Origin: Progne subis subis
Lineage: Eukaryota > Chordata > Aves > Passeriformes > Hirundinidae
Length of the DNA: 64,000 nucleotides
Assembly (NCBI GenBank): GCA_022316685.1
Contig: JAKJHU010000152.1
Location: 248,001 to 312,000 of the forward strand
Direction of reading: 5' to 3'
Part shown: positions 12,217-23,791 of the stretch, piece by piece
How positions within the stretch are numbered: the first letter of the stretch is position 1
Layout: every line of letters starts with the position of its first letter
Position numbers and translations under genes: made by a program
Notes under the pieces: generated by a model
What the model saw: the letters and a program-made list of their open reading frames with translations, nothing else
The model's database searches: none
Told to the model about the DNA's origin: nothing

Positions 12217-15200
12217 CTGGGAGCAGGGCAGGAAAGATCACTGAGAGGCTCCTGGGGGAAAAGCCAAAGCCCTCAGCTCTAGCTGAGGTGTGCAATGCTT
12301 TGGGAACAACACCAACAGAAACAGGAAACCGCAGACCTGCGTTTAACCATCCCTATTTCCTAATGTTTGCCACTCCCACTTCAAATTTGTATGTAAAGAA
12401 AAGGCTGCTAAGCTAATCCAAAGTACAGAGCATTTACCAGATCTCCTCCACGTTACACCCAATACAGAGCAGTAACTTTGGGGCGCAGCTCACAGGAAAT
12501 CAGCCACAAGGATCATTGGTACCTTTGTTTTGGCTCTCAGCCCCAACCACTGCTACAGCCCAGGCTGGAGAGGGAACAAAAGGGAGATGTACCTGCTTGG
12601 CTCTGCAGAGAGCTCCCCTCCTATACATGTAATCCTCGGAGTTCATGATGAACATCATCTTGTGGGTGTTGAGCTTGAAGCGACAGTCGACGTTGCAGGC
12701 GCTCTCCACCCCGATCAGCCGCTTCCAGGAGCTCTTGACCTCGCTGCGCAGGGCCCTCACCTGCTTGCACTGCCACTTGCGAAACTTCTTCAGGTTTCTG
12801 GAGCAAAACAAGGATGACAAAGCATGTGTCACACCTGCTGAGCTGCTCTCCTCAGCTGGCAGGGCTCACAGCACAGGTACGGAATTTGTGTTTGCACGTT
12901 TGGTTTTTCAGGCTCTCTCCGGGATCTCCCTCCCTATCCTCTGACAAATATTTAGGGAAACGGGAATGAAGTAGACCGAGGATCCCATCCAGAATCCATC
13001 CTGCTCCATTCCAAACACAGTTCCATGAACAAACCTCAGTGCAGAGGTCATCAATTTTTCTTTCAGCATTCCCGTGCAGCTCACTGGCTGGAGCAGCCCC
13101 TCAAAGGTGAATGCATTTCCCCGGGGCTGGCACATCACCCAAACCCGCTGGCACACGGGCAGGGAGGAGGCAGCAGCTGCTGCAGGTGTGGCTCAGGGCA
13201 GGGAGCAGCTCACCTTTGCAGAAAGACTGGTTTCAGGAGGAAGCCATCGTTCTGGTTGTTGGGAGCTCCTTCCACCCCAACGTACTGCTCCATGTAGTTT
13301 GCCAGGTGCTACACAAGGGAGACCAGTTCCAGTGAGATTTCAGTTCATCAGGACAAACATCACTGCAAAGAACCTGTTTATTTTCCAAGCTGTTTATTCT
13401 GAGGCTGATTTATGTTGAAACTCTTTTGCTGATGCACCTTTTCTGTCAATGGCCACAGCCCCACGTGTCACCTGCCCACCTCCCAGGCAAACTCATCCTC
13501 CTGGCAAAGCCTCACAGTTTGGAACAAGAAAGCAGGGAAAGCATTCTTAGACATCTGATCTGTGCTACACAGACTCCATGGTCACTGTGGTGTTACCTGG
13601 ACTTCCACAGGATCTTCTGTCTGGGTTTCTTCTGTATCCAGCAGCTCAATGGTCATGATCACCTGTCCTTTCCTCTGGAGAAACATGACCTGTGATAAAA
13701 TTACAGAAAATACTTGCCACAGGGGTTCACAATAAAAAGCTGCATGCTCACAAGTCATTTGGACAACAAACAGAAGCTAGGAGAGAAGCAGCAGGGCTTC
13801 TCAGTGAGCCACAATGTCCCCTCACTGCTTGTGCTCTGATTTTGATACCTTCCCTCCAGATTGCTCACTGTCTCACCTGGAACTTCCAAACCCACTTCTC
13901 CCAGGTGAAGTGGGAGATTTTCTGAAGCTTTTCAGTGATTTTGTCAAGTTCCCTGGCAGAAAGGTCTTACCTTGAAGCAGTTCTCATCTGCCATGCACCG
14001 TTCAGCCTTCCACTGGTAGCTGGTCTCCTTTGCTGCCCGGACACAGCGGGATGACAAATTACCCCCAGCAGCTCCTCGCTTCCTCTCGTTCAGGTACAGC
14101 TCAACCACCTTCAAGCAGATGTCATCGCTCACTAGATGGTGAAGCTTCCATTAAAAAAGGGGGAATTCAGTCAGCAAGCCTGGGCCAAGAGTTAACTCCA
14201 GTGTGTCATGAAAGGAGTATAAAAGCACAGCATCACACTCAGCTGAAGCAGCAAACTCCAGAGACTTCCCACATTTCACTCTCTTTTTCTTTGCAATAAA
14301 AGGAACAGAGGAGAGTGAGGGGCTGATGTGCCTTGACCAGAAAACTACATCTGGAAGACAGATTCGAATAAGCACCAGACATTTTTTGTGTTGCCTCAGA
14401 TGCATTTTGAGTGTGGCAGAATTTTGAAAAGACCGGAACTCAAAAAACATAGAGAAATGCCAAAAAGAGTAAATCCCCCTAAGGTGGTCCCTGTGTAGAA
14501 GCCAAATTCTCTCCCTAAATTTCTGCTGGGGCATTTTCCCCTGTCAGATGTAAGTTTTGCCTGAATTTGCTGCGAGCTCAGAGCCCCGTTGCTCTGCCTG
14601 GCTGTGTGTGAGGGTGGTGAGCAGCCCCAGCCCGGCCCAGCCCTCACCTGGCGCACGATGTTCTGCACCAGCTTGTCCATGGTGAAGCCGATGTAGGCGT
14701 GGATGGTGAACATCTCGCGCAGGGTGTCCTCGTACTGCGTGGGGTCGATGTTCCCGTCCAGCAGGCTCCTCACCATGTCCAGGAAGGCTGGGTAGTACTC
14801 TTCCAGCTCCACCTCACCTGGAGTGGGGAAAGTGAATTCATTTCACATGCAGAATAGGCAGAGTGAGGTCAAGCATTGCAAGAGGTAGCACTGCTCAAGA
14901 ACCACGAGATTTGGAGTGGAGAATTCCTTGCAGGCAGTTCCCCACCAGGTGCCCTGACAGGCTGGGACAGCTTCCCTCAAGCACTTCCAGGACTGCCCTG
15001 GGCAATAAACTATTCCTTTGTGGGGCTGTTTACACTGTAAATCAAAGTAAGGGGTTCCTACAGTGGCACCTGAGCACAGTGGGCTGGCAGGAAGTGTCTG
15101 TCAGGCAGCCTGTGACACGCTGACTGTCCACAACTCACCAATGCAGCAGAGGATTGCACCTCCACACCCCTCACAGAGCTGCCTGCAGTGACTCAGACAT

Positions 15201-18200
15201 GCACAATGGAGCACAGGCAGCCAGGGCATTAAGAGTGATCTAAGCCCTGCGTTATTCTTACTTGGTTGCTTCAGTCTTAGCTCCATGGCTGGATCATTGG
15301 TTTTTTCTTTCCTCCCTTCACAGAGGAGCTTCTCTCTCTCTTTCTCAGTCCGATATTCCAGAAGCTGCTTCTGGGCCTGGCGATAAATCTTTAGGAGCCT
15401 GGAGCACAGAGTCTGGTGAAGGCGCAGGAAGAAATACCAATTATTATTGACAAAGAAGAGGCTGTAAACATCATCCAGGGTATTGTGGGGCTCAGCAGCT
15501 GTAACATCACAGAAGGTTGCTTTGGTCTCCAAGGGACTGCTTGGAGGCCCAGGCACGTGTTTTTTGCGCAGCTCAGGAGTATCCAGGTTCTGCCCCTGGT
15601 GGTTTTCTCTGTCCTCGTCTGTTGATTCCTCAGAAATGTTGTGTTCAGGTGGCTGAGAGAAGAACAGCTCAGGTATGAAGTGGTGCACAATCTGCCTGAT
15701 GGTTGCCTGATCCTCCTTTTGGATGGTGGGCTGCCTCTTCACATAATAGCTGATAAGAGATGCTGCATCTTCCAAAATCTGCTTGTCTTCGTAGATGAAG
15801 ATAAGATGAGGTTCATTCGTGGACGAACTCCTCCCCTCCGAATGCTGCTCCTGATGCTGTAATCAAGAGACAAACAGATAAAGATCCTCCCAATCCATGC
15901 TCAAGAGCCATTCCTGCCAGGAGGACTAAGCCAGTATTAACACTGTGCTTGGAACAGCTGATTTTGACTCAATTTCCAAACATTTCCACACAGTCTCAGG
16001 TGCTGTGGACACATCTGGGCCACACTGCCAAGGGAGGGGATGGAGGAGGGGTCATTCCCTGTCATACACACCTCGTCGTAGACACTCTCAATTTCATTCA
16101 GCAAGCTCTTGGAGCGCAGAGCTTTGGTGTCATTCTGCTTGAAGTTGACAGCCTGGTGGTCCAGGGATTTCAAATAGGCCTTCTCATACTGCTCCCTCCA
16201 AATCTTGTTGAAGCCCTGCTGGGCCTCCCTCCATTCTTCCTCTTTTGCTTTCAATCTGCAGAAACGAACAGTCCGAGTCAGTTCAGAGAGACAGGCACAG
16301 AAACACACCCCAAACATTTTAACGTAGCCAACTGTGGTGCAGCGAGAAGTTTTCAGTGGAAAACTGGAATTGATTTCTGGAAGCAATAAAGCAATTTGAG
16401 AGAACACCACCAGTGATGATGAGCTGAAACAACACCTAGAGAATCACAAAACTATTTAGGTTGGAAAAGACCTCTGAGATCATCAAGTCCAACCTTTGAC
16501 CAATTGCTGCTTTGTCAACCAGACCAGAGCCCCAGGTGCCATGTCCAGTTGGTTTTTGAACACCTCCAAGGATGAGGACTCCATCACCTCCCTGGGCACC
16601 CCCTTCCAATGTTTACAACCCCTTCTGTGAAGAAATTCCCTCTGATGTCCCACCAGAACTTCCCACAGCGCAGCCTGAGGCCACGTCCTCTCGTTTTGTT
16701 GTTTAAAAATCCCTTTCCAGCTTCTTAAAGAACACAGCACAATTGGAATTACCTCTTAAGAACCACAGGGACAGCAGTAACTGGGTTTTTCTTCAGGCTC
16801 TCAATGATCTCTGGTGCTTTGTCACCGTAGATGCGATAGATGGCCCGGCGCTGGATCACTTCTGAGGTTCCTCCCAAACAATCATCCAGGCGAAACTTCT
16901 CCTGGTCCTCCTGGGTCAGGCGGGACAGTTTTTTCTGCACACTCTCCAGCACACGGATTGTGGCTAAATTGGTCTCCAGGACAACATCCAGCTGTTGAGA
17001 GTTCCCAGAAAACAGTGTCAGAAGAGGCAGAGCAGGAACACAGAGAGCAGCAGCAGCAGCAGCCCAGGTTTGTGGAAGGTGTTCCAGCCCCACAGGGTGG
17101 AGCCAGGAAGCAGCAGGAAGGTTTTTACTGGAAAACACACCTCTGCCAGTTCTCCCAAAGGTCACATGCAATTTAGAACTGGACTCGTGCCTAGCAAGAA
17201 CTATTAGACTCCAAGCACAACACACTGAACTCCATCTTAAACCAACAAACACCAACAGGACTTTCAGGAACTGGCTGCTAATTCATTCAGCAAAATCCCA
17301 AGGTTTTGCTTTCTGAGGGAGCAGAAAGGGAGCTCAGCAGCAGAGGTACCTCAAAGCGCTCGTCCTCGCAGCGGTGCAGCTGCTCCTCATACGGGGTCTT
17401 CTTGGAGCTGACAAAAGTGGAGTCTTCAGACCAGGATGGAAACGAAACCCAAGTGTCATTTAACACCTGCAACAGTGCAAAGAAAAGGCATTGAGCCTTG
17501 AGGGCCCAGAGCTGTTCTCATGGGGTTTTCTCTCTTGTCTTTTTGCATAGTTCTTCCCATAGGACATTCCAGACCTAATTCCAAGGTCGCTGCTCCCCAG
17601 ATTTGAGGTCTGTGTGGAACTGCCAGAGCTGCGCTCAGAAAACTCAATCACACCTCCCCTATCACCTCACAAACAGAGATCACTCTGCAGGGATCAGCAG
17701 CTGTAAAAAAAGGAGACAGAGCTCCCCACAACAGTGGGAATGGTGCCTCAGGCACTGCCTCACAGGGCTCTTCCTGAGAAAAAAATGTTCCTAAAGGCCA
17801 CATTGGCCCACTGCTAGAAAATTAATTCCAGGATATTTAATATTCTTTTCTGTCTGTAGGAATACATTTGCATCTGCACACAGACTCAAAAGGTATTAGA
17901 GATGTGATGTGAGATGGGTTTAGATAAAATTAGTGAAATGTGGGTATTATTTCAATAAATTGGCTGAATAAATTGAATTAGCACTGAAAAGGGGACTCCA
18001 CACGCAGCAGCTGTGGCAGGAACTGCCCCACTCCAATTTTTATGCGCTCAGGGACTGAAGAGCCCGATCCCAGAGTACCTCCTTGCAAATGGCTGTTCTC
18101 CCACTGCACTTTGGCTGCTGGTAGGTTTTTGGGAGAGCCCTGTAACTGGATCCGATGCGTTTGCAGGAAGCGTAATCGATTTCCCGGCTCATTCCATCCC

Positions 18201-21200
18201 CGGAGCGGTCACTCAGCGGAGAGGCAAAGGAAAGCTCTTTCACCCCAAGGAAGGACTTGAACTGTGCAAAGAGTTCTGGGAATTTCCTTCAAAAACACAA
18301 GTATTTTGTTATTTTGCTGTGGCAGTTTTAGGGCTATTAATGCATGTCATAAAAGGGAGGCAGAAATATCTAAACAAAATCAGCATTGCAGGGAGAAATC
18401 TTTCACCAACTTTTCACTTCTGTTATTATTCTCTCTGAATTGCTTTAGGGTTTGTTATTTTTTTTTTTAACTTAAGGTAGGAAAATGACACAAACACTCC
18501 CCCTTAAGTGCCTGAGGAGAAACTGATCCTTGCCATTTGACTCTCCCTCTTCTGCTGTAAGCCAAGCAGCTCAGGAGGCTCACGGCAGAGCTGGAGCTAT
18601 TTATCCTTCTCACAGCCCTGGTCTCAGATTTCATGTTTATTCCTTTATTATACTTTGAGATATTGAACAGGGAGTGTGAACAGAGAGAGGAAAATATCTT
18701 CCTCCGAAAACTCATTAAGAGCTGTATAGATAAATTTAAAGGTTCAGATTTTATTACTCTTCATTTTGGATTAATCTTCAATTTCTTGTGTGCTACCCAG
18801 GAAATACTTCTACGTTAAATCAAAAACTTCTGTAACAAAGTTCACAATGTGCCCAAAAAGTAACAGAGTAGGACCTCCAAAGCACCACAGGGCAGAGAGG
18901 TAAGTTAGTAACTCACCCTAAGAAGGGTGTAACAAGCTGGAGCAACTCAGAGCCAGACACCAACTCCTGGTTGAAGAGAGCAATGCAACGGAGAAAATTC
19001 TCATAGACCTCCTGACTCTTGAGCACCCTGCGAACCTGCAGCAGTTTGGAGAGATGATCACAGCACCTGAATGCCACTTGTATTTAGAAAATTATTCATT
19101 AGCAGTCTATTCATCTTCCAAACCCACCTATTTTAATTTTTCTCAGTCTTTCTCTAGCACTTGAAAAGTCAGGGAATGTCTGAAGTGCTGCCACACAAAT
19201 TGTACAGAAGACCAACCAATTAACAGCCACGTAAAAGGCTGAAGATAAGTCCAGAGAATGTGAGAAGAGGACAAATACTGACCTTGTCAAAGAAGGAGAA
19301 CTCTTGCAGTGTCCCGTATTTCCCCACTGTCGCGACTGACAGATCTTTGGTACCTCGCAGCTTCATTTTCTTCTGTTAAAAGAACAAGCAGTTATATTTA
19401 AAATGTTGTGACTGAAATCCCACCAAATTCCACTCTGTTGATACAGAACAGCTCCCTGCAAAGGCTGAGACCCTGTATTTCCCCAGCAGTGATCTGGCAT
19501 TGCTGGGTCACGTCCTCACAGCAATCGCTGTCAAATGTCTCCCAGCTAAGAAGAAACAACAAAAAAAAGCTAATCACTTGAGATTCTGCATAGAAGCAAT
19601 AAATTGCCCCTTTCCAGGGCCAATACTTAGTACAGAAGGTTGTGACATTTAGTGTCAAACATGTTACCACACACATTTGAGCATGCATTAAAAATTCCCT
19701 TTTTCTATGGCAATTAAAATAACCCAAAATTTTGTTTCTTGTACACCTACATACATCAAAGACACTACTCATTACACCTTTATCTCAGCAATTACTAAGC
19801 ACAAGTAATATGAGGTTATTCTAAATTTTTACTTGCTAAAAGATACCTTTGCTGGGCCAGAAACAGGACGCAGCAGCAGTGGCCTGGATCGCTTCTTGCT
19901 GTGCTCCAGATTCTTCTCGTGCTCAGTTTTCTGGACACTGTTCACTTCACATGGTCCATTTCCTGTGAACTGAAGTAAACAAATAATGATTTCAACATTC
20001 CCCTCTCAAATAAAGAATCCTAACAGGACACAGAGCATGCAGTTAAGTCACCTGTTCTGAGAAAATCCAAACAATGAAGAGGAGAAATGTTCATAACTGG
20101 CTGTATGATTTTCCACGTTTTGCATATCCTACATGCAGACAGAGCATTCAACATCCTGCCCTGCTCTCAGCACATACCAAAGACCTTTTTGCCTCTGGGA
20201 GGAACTGTCCAAACTCCGAGAGCAGATCCTCCTGTCCCCGGAACAGATTGGCCACTTCGGTGAACACTTCCTCCTCGGACATGCCCCGGAAGGGTCGGCC
20301 CTTGGTGTTCAGCTGCTCTTTCTGAAAACATACACACAGATGTTCAGCAGAGCCAAAAGGCACCTCACTCTGCCAGAAAATTCATCCTGAGCCAAAAACA
20401 CCAATGCCACAGAACCTGAAAGGACTCGGAGCCAGCCCCAGGTTCCTACAGAGCCTCTTTTCACACACAGGATCACAAAATCAACTGAAGGTGAGTAAAG
20501 ACAGGTCTGGCTACAAATCTCTTTACACCCTGCAAAGTTCCACAATTCCCACACTTTTTGTTGTTCCCTGTGAATATCTATGAGGCAGCTGTTGGATAAA
20601 GACAAGTCCTTGGGAACCCTAAGTCTGTTCAACAGGCAGAGATTAAATTTGACAGCCACGACCCCAAACAGCTCCAGTGCCAACCCGCCGCCTCCTCCAC
20701 AAAAGACTTTTTACCTGGTAAGTGTGAAGGATTTCTAGAAAGGATCTGTAAATCTCTGGATGGTCAAGGAAACGTGTTTTGATCTTATTCACGTAACTGA
20801 TGGCATTATTGAACTCCACGGAATCAGATTCCAAGGGAATTTGGGATTTATCTTCTTTGTAGGGAAGCTGCTGCCGAAACTCCTCGGAGCAGTCGCTGTG
20901 GTTGTGGGAGTTCTCCTGGGAGTAGTGCAAGACCAGCCCACTGCCAGGGACCGTGCTGGGAACGGGCTCTGGGGGCACCTGGGGGCACAGGACACACGAG
21001 ATGTGTTGGAAAAGGACCAGGGAGCAGCTCAACAACAACCCAGCAGCAGTGCTGGCAAGGTCACCAGCTAAAAAATATTGTCACGTGAAGAGGGAAGAAA
21101 AAGTATTTCAGTCACCAATCGATTTCCCTACCTGGTTTATTAACTCCATCTGTTAAAATAATCCCCAAAGTCCTCCCTGGTGTAAGAACCACCTGACCTG

Positions 21201-23791
21201 TGGCTGTCACAGCCCTGCTGGCCTCACCTGAGAGGCTGCACCATACACCTCCCACTGCAGGTTCTGCCACCACTGGTTATTGCAGAGGAACTGCCAGTTT
21301 TAAGGGGTATATTAAACATAAGGCCCTTACAGGTGTTAATTCCTAAGCAACAGAGAGAGCTGAGGTAGATGAGACTTAACAGGTAGATCCTGCTGATAAC
21401 TGGAGTTAAATCACAAGTTTATCAGCAGAATTCAGTTTATGGCTCTATTTCAGCTCCACAACCACAACAAAAAACAAGCAGGGGCAACACCCACCTGTGT
21501 CACAGCAAGTGTTTTTCACACCAACAGTACCTGATGGGGATTCCATGATCTTAAAGACTTTTCCCAACATAAACACCTCAATGATTTCACAGTTCTTTTG
21601 CCTGTTGCCTAAACAAGTTTCCTGGTTTCTCAGTGGAAGACTGGAGTGCAATTCTTCCAGGATCACCCCTCGAAATTTGCCACTGCCCACAGCCCATACT
21701 GGGAGCCTGTTTAACAATGTCAGGCCAATTACAATTTCAGTTTCCAAACATGACTGAGATATTTGGTGCTGAAGTGGTGTTTCCATGCAGAATCATCATT
21801 CCTGTGTAAGTCAAACTACCTGGTTTGAGACTAAATCGGGGTTGGAACTAGGTGGTGTTAAAGGTCCCTTCCAATCCAAAGCACTCTATGATTCCTTGAA
21901 TAAACATTTAAATTTATATTACACCCATTATCACAGGCTTTGAAAAGTATCTAAAACCATCAGAAACATGCACTACACATAAATCTCCACAGCCTAAACT
22001 GTGCAGGCGTGTCCAGTGACACATGTTTATTTACACAATAAGAGCTCTGTGACCTACCTGGCTATTCAAAGGTGACTGTATACTTAACTTCCCGTTCTTT
22101 GGAATTTCTATCCTGTAGCCCAGAGGAAGAAATGCATTGAATCCTACAATGAGGTCGGGATGCTCGTGGAAAAGCTGGGAAACACGTCGGATGACTCCAG
22201 GTGTGTCAATGCTAAAATGGAGAGGGGTTTGTTACTTTTATCCAAACCAGAAACACAAGTTAAGCCCAGAAAACACCAGAGAACTGTGAAGAATCTGGTA
22301 ACTTAGGGATACAATTCTTTTTTAAGAAATTAACCCAGTTAAAGGGAATGACCACTGCAGCCTTGCCCTGGGGATGGTATCCATGGAGAGGAGAGATGAG
22401 TGTGCAGGTGGGCAAAGGGACAGGACAGCCACCACCTCCAGGGCTGGCAGGTCACAGGTTCTGCTCAGGCCGCTTCACTTGCCAAGATCTGTGTTTCAGA
22501 GTGGAAAGTAAATGCAGATTTGCCTTCTCCTATGGATTTCACCTCTGGAAATTATGGGATGGGCAGAAGGACTCCAGCTTCACATGACTGCACCACTGGC
22601 GGACAGGGCAGTGAGGGTGCAGAGGGGAAATGATGGGGTGAAGCCTGGGGGGCTCTGCACAGGCAGAGAGACCCCACAAAGGCTGAGACCCGAGGGAACT
22701 GCTGGAGCTGTGCCAGGCCTTGGGATGGAGCTCAGGGAAAGGTTCTTCCCCCCGAGGGTCCTGGGGCACTGCCCAGGCTCCCCAGGGAATGGTCCCAGCC
22801 CTGAGGCTGCCAGAGCTGCAGGAGCTCTCAGGGGTGCTCAAGGTGGGATTTTTGGGGTGTCTGTGCAGGGACAGGGGCTGGATTAGATCCCTGTGGGTCC
22901 CTCCCAGCTCAGGATATTCTGGGATTCTGTGAAAGGCTGAGGAGCACCCCGGGGGGCAGGACCTGGGCTTTACCTCTGGCTCTTGAACTCCTTCATGATC
23001 TCCAGGAAACCATTGTAGGTGGCAGGGTCGCTGCCAAAGCGAATCTTCACCTGGTCCAGGTAGGAAAGCGCATCCTCCACCTGTGGGGGAGAACACGTTG
23101 GGAAAAGGCCCTGGAGCCCCCCACGGCCCCAGAATCGGGGCGGGGACACTTCAAGACACTGTAGAGGGTGGGAAGCGGCCCCGGGGGAGCCGGGCAGCAC
23201 CGGGGAAGGGCACTCGGTACCGGGTGAGGGCAGACCCCGGTGGGCTTCCCGTGCTGGGGGCTGTCAAGGCACCGAGGGGGGCAGGGTACCCGGGAGCCGG
23301 GAACAGGTCCCTGGGGAAAATGACCGCAGTACCAGAGAGGAACAGCAGGGCCGGGGAGAGGGGCACGGCCCAGGGGAGGGGTGAACTGGCCCGGGGAGCC
23401 CTCACGGTACCGGGGGAACAGGACGCGGCCCCAGGGGACCCCACAGAACCAGCGGAGGAGGGCGGGGAAGCCTCCGGCACAAGGGAGACAAGCCCCCGGG
23501 ACACCCCCCGATACCGGCGGGTGAGGGACCAGCCCCGGGGGACGAGTTCGGCACCGCTGCCGAGACAGGGCAGGTCACGGCGGGGGCGGGCGGGGCCGTC
23601 CCGGGGGGGCGAGGAGCGGCCCTTCGCGGGGGCGGGGAGGGTGGGGAAGGAGCGATCGCGGCCGCCGGGGCGGCCCCCGCACTCACGTGCACCGGCAGCT
23701 TCTCGTGCGGCGCGGCCCGGCCGCCGCCGCCGCCCCAGCGAGGGGCGCTGCCCCCGCCGGCCCCGCGGCCGCCGCCGCCCCCCGCCGCCAT
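11986..23791 (-). CDS. SIN3B: SIN3B, SIN3 family transcriptional corepressor scaffold, full coding region
   Basis: Nuclear scaffold that holds HDAC1/2 and binds repressors through PAH domains. Nineteen exons, each read from AG/GT sites with matching phase: 23687..23791, 22974..23080, 22058..22211, 20715..20915, 20178..20321, 19847..19969, 19283..19372, 18917..19035, 18079..18286, 17350..17466, 16753..16991, 16072..16255, 15262..15856, 14648..14817, 13971..14144, 13597..13689, 13214..13308, 12593..12797, 11986..12216. They total 1117 codons plus stop with no internal stop. Order: Gly-rich N-terminus (1-28), PAH1 (about 36-105), PAH2 (about 155-237), basic linker, PAH3 (about 300-365), HDAC-interaction region (about 400-540), conserved C-terminal SIN3 domain ending in [11 protein letters not shown]3A is excluded by the short N-terminus and synteny. 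Confidence 0.96.
12593..12797 (-). CDS. SIN3B: SIN3B exon 18
   Basis: [20 protein letters not shown] through [13 protein letters not shown] to CRAKQ. Confidence 0.95.
13214..13308 (-). CDS. SIN3B: SIN3B exon 17
   Basis: [20 protein letters not shown] to LLKPVFLQ, phase-2 exit. Short, without an internal Met start. Confidence 0.92.
13597..13689 (-). CDS. SIN3B: SIN3B exon 16
   Basis: 31 codons, [20 protein letters not shown] to DPVEVQ. Too short to stand out as an open frame. Confidence 0.93.
13971..14144 (-). CDS. SIN3B: SIN3B exon 15
   Basis: [20 protein letters not shown] to ADENCFK, 58 codons. Confidence 0.95.
14648..14817 (-). CDS. SIN3B: SIN3B exon 14
   Basis: [20 protein letters not shown] to KLVQNIVRQ. 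Phase-1 entry, GTGAGG donor. Confidence 0.95.
15262..15856 (-). CDS. SIN3B: SIN3B exon 13 (longest exon)
   Basis: 198 codons plus one base. A conserved start (HQEQHSEGR, then [20 protein letters not shown]), a low-conservation acidic/proline linker, then the conserved [20 protein letters not shown] segment. Confidence 0.95.
16072..16255 (-). CDS. SIN3B: SIN3B exon 12
   Basis: [19 protein letters not shown] to NEIESVYDE, a predicted helical segment of the SIN3 core. Confidence 0.95.
16441..16740 (-). mobile_element. CR1 LINE fragment in SIN3B intron 11
   Basis: Plus strand opens with AATCACAAAACTATTTAGGT, then a TTGGAAAAGACC / ATCATCAAGTCCAACC core, the antisense signature of the CR1 3' end, about 300 bases long. 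Same strand as SIN3B. Confidence 0.9.
16753..16991 (-). CDS. SIN3B: SIN3B exon 11
   Basis: [20 protein letters not shown] through the [13 protein letters not shown] segment to VVLK. Its donor lies about 12 bases from the end of an intronic CR1 fragment. Confidence 0.95.
17350..17466 (-). CDS. SIN3B: SIN3B exon 10
   Basis: 39 codons including [18 protein letters not shown] and [14 protein letters not shown], core of the HDAC-interaction region. Confidence 0.95.
18079..18286 (-). CDS. SIN3B: SIN3B exon 9 (HDAC-interaction region start)
   Basis: Finishes PAH3 ([14 protein letters not shown]), then the highly conserved [19 protein letters not shown] segment that opens the HDAC-binding SIN3 domain. 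Confidence 0.95.
18917..19035 (-). CDS. SIN3B: SIN3B exon 8 (PAH3)
   Basis: [20 protein letters not shown] and the following PAH3 helix. Exits at phase 2 into a GTGAGT donor. Confidence 0.93.
19283..19372 (-). CDS. SIN3B: SIN3B exon 7 (PAH3 start)
   Basis: 30 codons, [20 protein letters not shown] to SFFDK, leading into PAH3. Confidence 0.92.
19847..19969 (-). CDS. SIN3B: SIN3B exon 6 (basic linker)
   Basis: 41 codons between PAH2 and PAH3. It carries the basic HSKKRSRP stretch, a likely nuclear localisation signal. No ATG lies in frame, so it is easy to miss. Confidence 0.92.
20178..20321 (-). CDS. SIN3B: SIN3B exon 5 (PAH2, second part)
   Basis: 48 codons, [10 protein letters not shown] through [19 protein letters not shown] to KRSL. 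Consensus sites on both sides. Confidence 0.95.
20715..20915 (-). CDS. SIN3B: SIN3B exon 4 (PAH2, first part)
   Basis: 67 codons from ENSHNH to LEILHTYQ, including the PAH2 helix around [17 protein letters not shown]. The acceptor was chosen to match mammalian SIN3B. A second in-frame acceptor at 20980-20979 would extend the exon by 63 bases (21 residues, start 20978). Confidence 0.85.
21822..21898 (+). mobile_element. CR1 3' terminal fragment
   Basis: Reads GGTCCCTTCCAATCC, then CTATGATTCC, the 3' end of CR1 with its ATTCTATG-like tail. In SIN3B intron 3. Confidence 0.85.
22058..22211 (-). CDS. SIN3B: SIN3B exon 3 (PAH1, second part)
   Basis: Begins with the [14 protein letters not shown] helix and the hydrophobic NAFLPLGY turn of PAH1. 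Ends in frame at SPLNSQ before a GTAGGT donor. Confidence 0.95.
22690..22935 (+). mobile_element. CR1 LINE fragment in SIN3B intron 2
   Basis: Sense CR1 sequence sharing the block around GGGATGGAGCTCAGGGAAAG with the antisense copy at 9047-9290. Ends with GATATTCTGGGATTCTGTG about 38 bases from the exon 2 donor. Confidence 0.85.
22974..23080 (-). CDS. SIN3B: SIN3B exon 2 (PAH1, first part)
   Basis: [20 protein letters not shown] and the following helix of PAH1. CCCCCACAG acceptor, phase-2 exit at a GTAAAG donor. Confidence 0.95.

Noticed and set aside
20971..20980. Upstream acceptor of SIN3B exon 4 as the main start
   Set aside because: It is in frame, but mammalian SIN3B continues SQ directly into the NSH block, so the downstream acceptor was preferred. 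Kept as an alternative in the findings.
22512..22932. Open frames around 22.5-22.9 kb
   Set aside because: Translated CR1 LINE sequence; the same peptide-like strings appear antisense at 9.0-9.4 kb.
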